A stretch of DNA of 64,000 bases from positions 1 through 64,000 of the forward strand of contig JAUWOY010000002.1 in NCBI GenBank assembly GCA_030611885.1, written 5' to 3'. The translations under genes and the position numbers were made by a program. This stretch comes from Chloroflexota bacterium (lineage in GTDB: Bacteria; Chloroflexota; Anaerolineae; VGOG01). Below, in pieces: positions 52,880-60,667 of this stretch (position 1 is its first letter; every line of letters begins with the position of its first letter). Under the pieces are notes generated by a model. That model made no database searches, had not been told where the DNA came from, and saw only the letters and a list, made by a program, of their open reading frames with translations.

Positions 52880-53626
52880 ATGATGAGAATCCTCGATCGA
52901 CTTCTTAGGCGCAAAGCCGTTTCCGATGAGCAACCACCAGCGTTTGGCGGCAATCTATTCCAATGCAGACGTTGCGGGTCGCTTGCACTCGGAGCATGGG
53001 GGGGTTATCATGTTTTCTACTCAGAAGCCAGAGGGACATGTAAGAAGGATTGCGACTTTGTCCCAGTGTCAGAGAAAAGGGCACTTTCCTCATCCGGCAT
53101 GTCTGATAAAGAGCTCCTGGAAAAGCTTTACAGCATTCTGAACCGGCCAGATCTTATGAAGATTAGCGACCATCCGAAGCCTTTGCTCGAGGAGGTCGAG
53201 CGACGGCTGGGGCTAGGTAAGCCTGCAACAGAGGACTTGCCGGAATTCCAGAGGCAGTCCACGACTGATGTGCATGATGCGGTCCGTCTCCTTCGTGATG
53301 GTGCACTGCCAGCCACGCCCATCATTAGTAGGGCAAGAGTGGAGGCTGAATACCAGGACATGGTGTCCGCTTGGGGGTGCCGGGGTCTCAAGGGAGGAAC
53401 ACCGCAGGACATTGCTGACACATTGCGAAGGAACCTGGAGAGAGATTCAAAGCTCCCGCGGTTTAGGAACTTCTCCGTGCAAGTAATCGCCGATCAGTAC
53501 TGCGCACAGGTCTACTCAAGTTTTGAGAGGGAACCTGGAGCGAGATATGCGACGGCTACTGCATACCGTATCTGGCGCACCTCTGATTCCGTTTTCTTCT
53601 GTGGCTCCAAAGACGCTATTCTCTGA
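52880..53626 (+). CDS. Hypothetical cassette protein with zinc-ribbon-like N-terminus
   Basis: 248 aa. CRRCGSLALGAWGG and a later CKKDC suggest a metal-binding N-terminal part. The middle is helical, and the end is beta-rich (FSVQVIADQYCAQVYSSF). No family recognised. ATG 52880 or 52883 follows AAGGAAGG. It is downstream of the palindrome array and followed by an attC site. Confidence 0.65.
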   Translation: MMRILDRLLRRKAVSDEQPPAFGGNLFQCRRCGSLALGAWGGYHVFYSEARGTCKKDCDFVPVSEKRALSSSGMSDKELLEKLYSILNRPDLMKISDHPKPLLEEVERRLGLGKPATEDLPEFQRQSTTDVHDAVRLLRDGALPATPIISRARVEAEYQDMVSAWGCRGLKGGTPQDIADTLRRNLERDSKLPRFRNFSVQVIADQYCAQVYSSFEREPGARYATATAYRIWRTSDSVFFCGSKDAIL

Positions 53627-53699
53627 ATACGTCAGGCGGCGACTTATTGTGCGGTGATTACTTGTGTTCCAAACAACCTTTTCGGCTTAAAGCAAAGTG

Positions 53700-53828
53700 C
53701 CGCCCAACAAGCGGTTGCAGCCGACCGCCTTCGGCGCGGTATATGTGTGCCGCGAGCCAGCCCGCGCTTTGGTTTTTGAAGGGAGTCTTGCCAGAGTCGG
53801 CGGCGGCTGAACCGCAGACCGTTAGTGC
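53700..53828 (+). other. attC-like integron recombination site
   Basis: CGCCCAACAAGCGGTTGCAG then CCGACC at the left, GGCGGCTGAACCGCAGACCG then TTAGTGCGG at the right. It has near-identical arms to the minus-strand site at 38286-38419. Confidence 0.85.
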
Positions 53829-53908
53829 GGCTCAGTATCATCGAACAAAAGGTTCGCCACTGAACAAGTTTCGCGCCATCGAGCACTGATCAAAGAAAGG
53901 AGGCTACG

Positions 53909-54499
53909 ATGTCTTTCAGGTCAAGTCATTCCGCTGCTTTGGAACGTGTGAAGAAAGTCGGCTCTATGCAGTTCATCCTACACAATCTGCTGTCCTGCAT
54001 TGTGACAGGGTCTATTTTGTTTCTTCTGGTTCACTTCGTCGGCAGGTTAATTACTCCCATCGGAACAGCAGTAGTTCTTGTGATCGTGATTGTACTGCCT
54101 CTTGCGTACACAGTCATCCATCCAAAAGCTGGATTAGGAACAAATCTTCCTCGTAAACTAGGATTCCTAGAGTTGGTGTTGGCGGCTGTCATTGCCTTAA
54201 TGAGTAATATAGCTTCTCTTCAGTTGGCCTTTAGCAGAAGAGACGACATTCAGAGCGATATTTTGCGAAAGCGGATATGGGAAGGCTTCGATAAGAGCCA
54301 AAAGCGCTTTTCTGGCACGAGTGTGCTGGCTAAACTGCTAATGTTGGTTGTCTCCACGCTGCTTGTGGAATTATTCTGGCCGGGGTACTTGCATAATCTA
54401 CTCGTCACAGCAGCTATTGCTATTCCATTTAGCGTTCTGGATGCACTGCTGTTCCAACGTATCGTGTACCCGGCAGTCCAAAGGGAAATAGAGCAGTAA
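53909..54499 (+). CDS. Membrane protein, cassette gene (196 aa)
   Basis: Four to five hydrophobic segments (LLSCIVTGSILFLLVHFV, AVVLVIVIVLPLAYTV, LGFLELVLAAVIALM, LAKLLMLVVSTLLVELFWP). No recognised domain. AAAGGAGGCTACG precedes ATG 53909. It lies between two attC sites. Confidence 0.65.
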   Translation: MSFRSSHSAALERVKKVGSMQFILHNLLSCIVTGSILFLLVHFVGRLITPIGTAVVLVIVIVLPLAYTVIHPKAGLGTNLPRKLGFLELVLAAVIALMSNIASLQLAFSRRDDIQSDILRKRIWEGFDKSQKRFSGTSVLAKLLMLVVSTLLVELFWPGYLHNLLVTAAIAIPFSVLDALLFQRIVYPAVQREIEQ

Positions 54500-54595
54500 G
54501 GACTCCGACACTGCCAAACTATAGTTGTGCCATATGGCACAATCTAGGACTTGCACGTCACTACATCAGTGGTATTGAATTCGCCGTAGAGAGCC

Positions 54596-54726
54596 GCCTA
54601 ACATCCATTGGAGCCGACCCGGCCCTTTCGCGGCTCCCAATCAGCTTGCGCTAGCGGCGTTGGGCGTAGGTTGAGTGCTCTTTGGTTATCGAGGTCCGGG
54701 CCGGGCGGCTCAATTCAACGTTAGGC
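54596..54726 (+). other. attC-like integron recombination site
   Basis: GCCTAACATCCATTGGAGCC at the left and GGGCGGCTCAATTCAACG then TTAGGC at the right. The GAGCCGACCCGGCC and GGTCCGGGCCGG arms are complementary. It closes the third cassette block. Confidence 0.85.
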
Positions 54727-54801
54727 AGACTCGAAGCCCGTTTGAGCGGCGCAAAGCCGACCGTGAGCTTTCTGTCTCCAAGCGTCCTCGGACGCCCAAC
54801 C

Positions 54802-54836
54802 GAAAGAGCCGCCCTGTGATCAGGGCGGCTTTGCTT
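54802..54836 (+). terminator. Intrinsic terminator-like hairpin
   Basis: AGCCGCCCTG and CAGGGCGGCT form a 10-bp stem around TGAT, followed by TTGCTTTT. Nothing else is recognised between 54840 and 54969. Confidence 0.75.
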
Positions 54837-54969
54837 TTGGCCCACCGTGGCAACGCCGTCTTTGGCCGCTGTTACAGAGGCCGACGATCTCCTCACCCAC
54901 CACCGCCAGCAGGTTCAGTTCCGGGCGAAAGCGGGGCAGGTTGGCCCAGTGGAGCCAATCTTCCATATT

Positions 54970-54997
54970 TTGTCAAATGGCGGAAAAGTGATATAAT
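54970..54997 (+). promoter_or_regulatory. Promoter of the GGDEF gene
   Basis: TTGTCA at 54970-54975, a 16-nt spacer, and TATAAT at 54992-54997. The leader is about 65 nt. Confidence 0.6.
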
Positions 54998-55068
54998 GCA
55001 GTTACTTTGATCCCGGTGGGATGATTGCCCTCTTGGAAGTTAGGTGAAGAGGGGGAGGAGTAGAGACA

Positions 55069-56649
55069 ATGCCGTGGCATCACACTCTATACATTATCGT
55101 TGTGTTCACCTCGGTGGCTATCGAGGTTGCGCTGGCGGTTTACAGTTGGCGATGCCGGGCCGCGCCGGGAGCGGTGCCGTTTGTATGGCTGATGCTGGCG
55201 GTGGCCGGATGGTCGTTGGCCGTGGGGTTGGAGCTGGTGAGCAATACACCAGAAGCCGCATTCTTCTGGTTCAGGCTCAGGTTCATTAGCATTGCCAGCG
55301 TGCCGGTGACGTTCCTGGCCATTGCACTTCAATACACTGGCCGGGAAAGGTGGCTGACCCGACGGCGACTGGCGTTGCTTCTCGCTGTTCCGCTCATTAC
55401 CCAGGTACTGATCTGGACCAACGAGATGCATGGGTTGTTCATCCAAAGCCTCAGCTTTTCCCGGGAAGGCCTCTGGCTGTTCGTGGATGAGTGGACTTAT
55501 GGCGCCTGGTTCTGGGTGCATACGGCGTATGGCTATCTGCTTATATTGCTTGGTGTGAGCCTGGTCGTTTTAACGCTTGTTCGACCATCTCGTCTGTACC
55601 ATAGGCAGACTGTTTCATTGCTGTTCGGAACATCTCTGCCGTTGGTGGCGACGATTTTCACCTTTCAACTGATTACAGGGCTGAGGCTTTTCGTGCCCTT
55701 TAGCTTTACGCTAACGGGGCTGGTGTTCACCTGGGACCTTTTTCGATACCGGCTGCTCGCCTTGATGCCGGTGGCGCGCAGTACGCTGGTTGACACCATG
55801 AGCGATGGTATGATCGTGTTGGACGACCAGAACCGTGTTGTGGACGTCAACCCGGCGGCTCAATCCATCATCGGCATCCCGGTTAGCGAGGCCATTGGCC
55901 AGCTAGCCGCCCAGATATTGAGCCCCTGGCAAGATTTGGTCGATCGCTTCGGAGACAAGACAGAGACCCAGGCCGAGATCGCCCTGGAGCAAGACAGGGC
56001 ACAGCATCACTATGACCTGCGAACTTCGCCGTTGACCGATCGGCACGGACAGTTGACCGGACGGCTGATTGTCCTGCGTGACATCACCGAGCGCAAGCGG
56101 GCGGAGGAAACCATCAGGCAGTTGGCTTACCACGATTCCCTGACCGGCCTGCCCAACCGGCGGCTGTTCAATGACCGCCTCAACCTGGCGATGGCCCACG
56201 CCCAACGAAGCCAACAAAAGCTGGCCATGATGTTGCTCGACCTGGATCACTTCAAGGAAGTGAATGACACGCTGGGGCACAGCGTAGGAGATAAACTGCT
56301 GCAAGCTGTTGGCGAGCGACTGACCAGCCTTTTGCGCAAGGAGGACACCGTTGCCCGCATGGGGGGCGACGAATTCATGGTGTTGTTACCAGAAGCGCTC
56401 AGGGGGAAAGACGCGGCCGAAGTTGCCGCCAAGATACTGGAAGCTTTTCGAAAGCCATTTGTGTTTGATGGCCACGAACTCCATGTCACTACCAGTGTCG
56501 GGATAGCCCTCTACCCCGACGACGGTGAAGATGGAGATACGCTGATGAAGAACGCTGACATTGCCATGTACTGTGCCAAGGACCAGGGCCGGGACAACTA
56601 CCAACGCTACACTCTGAAAGATGCATCAAACTTGGCAGATTCAACCTGA
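55069..56649 (+). CDS. Membrane PAS-GGDEF diguanylate cyclase
   Basis: 526 aa. Seven N-terminal membrane helices of the histidine-kinase 7TM type (about 1-230), a PAS domain (MIVLDDQNRVVDVNPAAQ), and a C-terminal GGDEF domain with intact MGGDEF and DSLTGLPNRR. It should make cyclic di-GMP in response to a membrane or cytoplasmic signal. No EAL domain. It overlaps psuG by 29 nt. Confidence 0.92.
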   Translation: MPWHHTLYIIVVFTSVAIEVALAVYSWRCRAAPGAVPFVWLMLAVAGWSLAVGLELVSNTPEAAFFWFRLRFISIASVPVTFLAIALQYTGRERWLTRRRLALLLAVPLITQVLIWTNEMHGLFIQSLSFSREGLWLFVDEWTYGAWFWVHTAYGYLLILLGVSLVVLTLVRPSRLYHRQTVSLLFGTSLPLVATIFTFQLITGLRLFVPFSFTLTGLVFTWDLFRYRLLALMPVARSTLVDTMSDGMIVLDDQNRVVDVNPAAQSIIGIPVSEAIGQLAAQILSPWQDLVDRFGDKTETQAEIALEQDRAQHHYDLRTSPLTDRHGQLTGRLIVLRDITERKRAEETIRQLAYHDSLTGLPNRRLFNDRLNLAMAHAQRSQQKLAMMLLDLDHFKEVNDTLGHSVGDKLLQAVGERLTSLLRKEDTVARMGGDEFMVLLPEALRGKDAAEVAAKILEAFRKPFVFDGHELHVTTSVGIALYPDDGEDGDTLMKNADIAMYCAKDQGRDNYQRYTLKDASNLADST

Positions 56650-57532
56650 AGTTCAAAAGGCCCTCGATGCCAACTCACCCGTCGTGGCCCTGGAATCCGC
56701 CCTGGTCTCTCACGGCCTGTCCTATCCCCAGAACCTGGAGACGGCGCGGGCACTGGAACAGTCCGTGCGGGAGAACGGAGCGGTTCCGGCGACGATTGCG
56801 ATCATCGAAGGAAAGATCAGGGTCGGGCTGACGGTGGGGGAGCTGGAACGGCTGGCTACCCAAAAAGGAGTTCGCAAGGTCAGCCGGCGGGACCTACCCA
56901 TCGCGGTGGCGCGGGGTGAGGACGGGGCGACGACGGTGGCAGCGACGATGTGCGTGGCCGCCCTGGCCGGCATCGAAGTCGTGGCTACGGGTGGCATCGG
57001 CGGGGTGCACCGGGGCCAGCCCGCCGACATCTCAGCCGACCTGCCGGAGCTGGCCCAGACTCGCGTGGCCGTGGTCTGCTCAGGGGCCAAGTCCATCCTC
57101 GACCTCCCGCTCACCCTGGAGTGGCTGGAGACCCACGGCGTGCCCATCCTGGGCTACGAGACCGATGAATTCCCCGCCTTCTACTCCCGCCAAAGCGGCC
57201 TGCCGGTGGACGCCCGCGTGGACACTCCTGAGGAAGCGGCCAGGATCATTCGCACGAAATGGGAGCTGGGGCTGGAGGGCGGCGTGCTGGTGACGGTGCC
57301 CGTGTCAGAGGAAGCCGAGCTACCCCGCGAGCTCGCGGAGCAAGCCATCGAGCGGGCCCTGGCAGCAGCCGAGGAGCAGGGGATCGCTGGCAAAGCACTG
57401 ACCCCTTTTCTGCTCAGCCAGATCGCCCAGTCTACCGAAGGGGCTAGCGTGGAGGCTAACATAACTTTTTTGAAGAACAACGCCGCCGTGGCAGCGCAGA
57501 TTGCGGGGGCGTTGAAGAGGGAGGAGCGATGA
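56621..57532 (+). CDS. psuG: Pseudouridine-5'-phosphate glycosidase
   Basis: 303 aa. It splits pseudouridine 5'-phosphate into uracil and ribose 5-phosphate. VALESALVSHGLSYP and TIAIIEGKIRVGL near the start, ATGGIGGVHRG in the middle, and NITFLKNNAAVAAQIA at the end are typical. The kinase psuK is not adjacent. It overlaps both neighbours, so it is probably translated from a polycistronic mRNA. Confidence 0.93.
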   Translation: MHQTWQIQPEVQKALDANSPVVALESALVSHGLSYPQNLETARALEQSVRENGAVPATIAIIEGKIRVGLTVGELERLATQKGVRKVSRRDLPIAVARGEDGATTVAATMCVAALAGIEVVATGGIGGVHRGQPADISADLPELAQTRVAVVCSGAKSILDLPLTLEWLETHGVPILGYETDEFPAFYSRQSGLPVDARVDTPEEAARIIRTKWELGLEGGVLVTVPVSEEAELPRELAEQAIERALAAAEEQGIAGKALTPFLLSQIAQSTEGASVEANITFLKNNAAVAAQIAGALKREER

Positions 57533-58185
57533 CATCAGACTGGCTAGCCTTAATCATCTCCTACATCTACGTCTTCGCCATGATCGGCATCGGTGAGGGG
57601 CTGCGCAAGTGGCGGGGCTACTCCGCGGAGTTCACCCGCAAGCTCATCCACATCTCCGTGGGCTTATGGGCCTTCGGCACGGTACTTCTCTTCGAGCACT
57701 GGTACTTCGCCATCATCCCTCCTCTCTCCTTCGTGGTCCTCAATTACATCTCCTATCGCCAGGAGACCTTCAAGGCCATGGAGACGGGTGAGAAGGGCAA
57801 CCTGGGCACGGTCTACTTCCCCATCTCCTTCGCCATCATCATCTGCCTCTTTTGGACGAGACACAACCTCCTGGTGGCCAGCCTGATGCCGATGACCTGG
57901 GGGGATGCATTGGCGGCCATCCTGGGCCGTCGCTACGGCCAGCGAAAGTACAGCATCCTGGGCTCCACCCGGTCCCTGGAAGGCTCGCTGGCCATGTTCC
58001 TCTTCAGTTGGCTATCAACCTTCCTGACCCTGTTACTACTGCCTCCTCTGGGCTGGCAAACGAGCTTGCTCTACTCTCTTGCCCTGGCTATCTTCGCCAC
58101 TTTAGTCGAGGCTCTCTCCCCCCGGCACATTGATAACCTGACCGTGCCCCTCTTATCCGCTGCACTGCTCTACCTGATAACGTAA
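57529..58185 (+). CDS. Dolichol/phytol-kinase-like (SEC59/DGK1/VTE5) membrane protein
   Basis: 218 aa with six or more membrane segments. FTRKLIHISVGLWAF near the N-terminus and WGDALAAILGRRYG then STRSLEGSLAMF are signatures of the CTP-dependent polyprenol/phytol/diacylglycerol kinase group, related to CDP-lipid synthases. It likely phosphorylates a lipid alcohol. It overlaps psuG by 4 nt. Confidence 0.83.
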   Translation: MTSDWLALIISYIYVFAMIGIGEGLRKWRGYSAEFTRKLIHISVGLWAFGTVLLFEHWYFAIIPPLSFVVLNYISYRQETFKAMETGEKGNLGTVYFPISFAIIICLFWTRHNLLVASLMPMTWGDALAAILGRRYGQRKYSILGSTRSLEGSLAMFLFSWLSTFLTLLLLPPLGWQTSLLYSLALAIFATLVEALSPRHIDNLTVPLLSAALLYLIT

Positions 58186-58220
58186 CTACCAAGCCTGGTT
58201 TGAAAAAAGGGCTGCCAGAT

Positions 58221-58249
58221 TTGCATCTCCAATGAATCTAGTGTATAAT
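58221..58249 (+). promoter_or_regulatory. Promoter of the Uma2 gene
   Basis: TTGCAT at 58221-58226, 17 nt, TATAAT at 58244-58249. Transcription near 58256 favours the ATG at 58293 over the track start at 58257. Confidence 0.65.
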
Positions 58250-58292
58250 GTGAATAATGAGATTCTCTCTTGACTCCAGTGTGAGGTTCGAT

Positions 58293-58949
58293 ATGGCTAC
58301 TGTGAGAACTGCACAAGCTATTCCTGTAGCAAAGAAATATGTAGAACGTGACCTGGGCCGACTGTCCGACCGCCCTTCCTCGCTGCTTACCCTGGAGCAG
58401 TTCAAGTGGCTGGTCCGCGACGGTATGAAGGCCGACCTTATCAACGGAGTGATGATCGTGGCCACACCTGCTTCCTACACTCACGAACGGTTGTTCAACT
58501 TCCTTATGCGCCTCGTCGGTGACTATGTCGAGGAAAGAGATATGGGCATCGTCCTGGGCTCACGCAGCCTGGTCGAGGTGGGTACCAGGAGCGGCTACGA
58601 GCCCGATCTGTGCTTCGTGGCCCAAGACCGCCTGGACATCATCAACGAGACATCCATCACCGGTCCGCCCGATTTGGTGGTCGAGATCATCTCTCCCAGC
58701 ACCCGCCGACACGACGCCTATGCTAAGAAAGAGGGCTACGCCCGCCTAGGGGTGCCGGAGTACTGGCTGATTGACCCCGACAACCGTGTCGTGGCTTTCT
58801 ACCATTTGACTGAATCGGGCTATGTCGAGGGTCCGGTCGAGGATGGAGTCTATCATTCCCTCGCCGTGCCTGGCCTGTGGTTGCGGCTAGATTGGCTGTG
58901 GGATCACCCCAGGGTGGTCAACTGCCTGCGAGAGCTGGGCGTACTGTGA
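58293..58949 (+). CDS. Uma2-family (DUF820) PD-(D/E)XK protein
   Basis: A 218-aa Uma2-type putative endonuclease. ADLINGVMIV gives the first acidic motif, SGYEPDLCFV the D, and DLVVEIISPSTRRHDAYAKK the ExK-type core. VPEYWLIDPDNRVV follows. These proteins are frequent in multicopy in Chloroflexota and Cyanobacteria, with unclear function. GTGAGG precedes ATG 58293. Confidence 0.85.
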   Translation: MATVRTAQAIPVAKKYVERDLGRLSDRPSSLLTLEQFKWLVRDGMKADLINGVMIVATPASYTHERLFNFLMRLVGDYVEERDMGIVLGSRSLVEVGTRSGYEPDLCFVAQDRLDIINETSITGPPDLVVEIISPSTRRHDAYAKKEGYARLGVPEYWLIDPDNRVVAFYHLTESGYVEGPVEDGVYHSLAVPGLWLRLDWLWDHPRVVNCLRELGVL

Positions 58950-58966
58950 TCTCACCGCTCACGTAC

Positions 58967-59009
58967 AAAAAACACCGGAGGGAACGAAGGTTCCCTCCGG
59001 TGTTTTGTA
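58967..59009. terminator. Bidirectional intrinsic terminator
   Basis: AAAACACCGGAGGGAAC and GTTCCCTCCGGTGTTTT form a long perfect stem flanked by A and T runs. It lies between the Uma2 gene and the convergent ABC gene. Confidence 0.9.
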
Positions 59010-59072
59010 TCCCACACGGGATTTCACACCTTCGCCAAAAGACACTTACATCTATCACCCCCTCCTATCACC

Positions 59073-59756
59073 TCAGACAATCATCCCGTCCCTCAACCTC
59101 ACGATTCTATCTGTCCTTTTGGCGAGTTCCTTGTCGTGGGTGGCCAAAACTATGGTCACACCCCTCTCATCCCTTAACTTCCTTAGAAGAGCTATTATCC
59201 CAGCCCCTGCAACGGAATCAACGTTCCCTGTGGGCTCATCAGCCAGGATGATCTTCGGCTCGTTAATGAGGGCCCTGGCAATCGCCACCCTCTGCTGTTC
59301 ACCTCCTGAAAGCTGGCTTGGAAGGTGATTCTCCCTGCCTTCAAGTCCCACAGCAGCAAGAAACGCCCTCGCCCTCTCATCAAGGTCAAATTTGCACGCC
59401 CTGCGATAAGGGATGAGGGGGAGTTTGACGTTCTCCAGGGCGGTGAGGATGGGGATGAGGTTGAAGAGCTGGAAGACGAAGCCGATCTTCTCTCTCCTGA
59501 AGTCGGCCAGGGCGTTGCCCTTGAGAGTGCTCACGTCCATCCCGTCCACCACTACCCTTCCTGCGGTGGGCTCATCCAGGGTGCCGATGAGGTTGAGGAG
59601 GGTGGACTTGCCGCTTCCTGAGGGGCCGGTGACGGCCAGGAACTCGCCTCTTTCCACAGCCAGGGAGACCTCCCTCAGGGCGACGACGCCGACCTCCCCC
59701 ATGCGATACTCCTTGGTTAGGTCTTTGGTGATAATGACTTGGTCGTTGGTTGTCAT
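59073..59756 (-). CDS. LolD/MacB-type ABC transporter ATPase
   Basis: 227 aa. Walker A GPSGSGKST, Q-loop VFQLFNLI, signature LSGGEQQR, Walker B IILADEPTGNVD, and H-loop ATHD are all present. In this family the ATPase works with a FtsX/MacB-type permease, but here only the last ~27 codons of such a permease remain just upstream (59801-59884). ATG 59756 follows GAGAGAGG. Confidence 0.87.
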   Translation of the reverse strand: MTTNDQVIITKDLTKEYRMGEVGVVALREVSLAVERGEFLAVTGPSGSGKSTLLNLIGTLDEPTAGRVVVDGMDVSTLKGNALADFRREKIGFVFQLFNLIPILTALENVKLPLIPYRRACKFDLDERARAFLAAVGLEGRENHLPSQLSGGEQQRVAIARALINEPKIILADEPTGNVDSVAGAGIIALLRKLRDERGVTIVLATHDKELAKRTDRIVRLRDGMIV

Positions 59757-59800
59757 TCGTTTTACCTCTCTCATCTTTATCTATGGTCAAAAACTGCCTA

Positions 59801-59884
59801 TCATTCGTACCGCACCGCCTCCGCCGGGGGCACACGGGCAGCCTGACGGGCGGGATACCACGCCGCCACTGTCCCCACCAGTGG
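59801..59884 (-). pseudogene. MacB/FtsX-type permease C-terminal remnant
   Basis: On the minus strand this decodes as VGTVAAWYPARQAARVPPAEAVRYE then a stop, the typical permease C-terminus (PAxxAAxxxPxEALRYE). An in-frame stop lies immediately upstream, and no further permease sequence is found before 59969. The permease has been deleted. Confidence 0.75.
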
Positions 59885-59968
59885 CTACCCCATTTGTAGC
59901 GCCGGTAATACTCCTGGGTAGCTCTACAAAGAACCGTGGAAGAGTGAATTCTCCTCCCTAGGGAGGAC

Positions 59969-60667
59969 CTATGAGGTCAGCATCTTCTCTGGCTTTTGCA
60001 AAAGCAGCAAGTTCAGCAAAAACATACATCCCGCCAAGGTTAGAAGAGCCAACTTGTTGCTCTGCCAGATCTTCTCGTCATGGGTGTATGAGGCACTGAA
60101 TAAGTAGATGTACCGCAGGATCGGCTGTCTAGCCAACTCTCTAAAGGCGAGATTGAGCATCCAATAGCCGATGGACACTACGTATCCAACCAGCGAGCTA
60201 GCGGTTAGATGGGCAACCGCAGCTCCCATTAATCCCAGAAAAAGTGTTGGGCTTATGGCGATCAGCCATAGCTTCACCATATCCAGAATCGGGCGCGATT
60301 GGTAGCCAAGTAGAATGACTGTTGCTATCATAGCCGCGATGTAGAATTGAACCAGCAAAAACCGGGTGATAAATATGTGTACAAGCGGCGTGGCAGTTGC
60401 GCCGATTATGGGAAGTGTACGGTACTCACACTCTTCAGCTATCACCGGTGTTAACAGCAATGCGCTAATGGGCGGGAATGCCATCTCCAAGAGTAATACC
60501 AGGTTGATCCATGTCAAGACAGGCGAGTTCGACCGGGATATCAAGCGTGAGCCAACATACAATACAATGCCCGCTGGGACCAGATATGCCCACGAAAAGA
60601 GAAGCCGACATTGGTACAGCAACAAAGTCAGTCTCGATTGTACCTCGATCATGCTATTTCTCGTCAT
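59969..60667 (-). CDS. ABC-2-type permease-like membrane protein (232 aa)
   Basis: Six hydrophobic segments (FSWAYLVPAGIVLYVG, AFPPISALLLTPVIAEE, FYIAAMIATVILLGY, LFLGLMGAAVAHL and others). It overlaps the upstream permease-peptidase gene by 14 nt and probably forms a heteromeric exporter with it. The start may be the second ATG at 60652. Confidence 0.7.
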   Translation of the reverse strand: MTRNSMIEVQSRLTLLLYQCRLLFSWAYLVPAGIVLYVGSRLISRSNSPVLTWINLVLLLEMAFPPISALLLTPVIAEECEYRTLPIIGATATPLVHIFITRFLLVQFYIAAMIATVILLGYQSRPILDMVKLWLIAISPTLFLGLMGAAVAHLTASSLVGYVVSIGYWMLNLAFRELARQPILRYIYLFSASYTHDEKIWQSNKLALLTLAGCMFLLNLLLLQKPEKMLTS

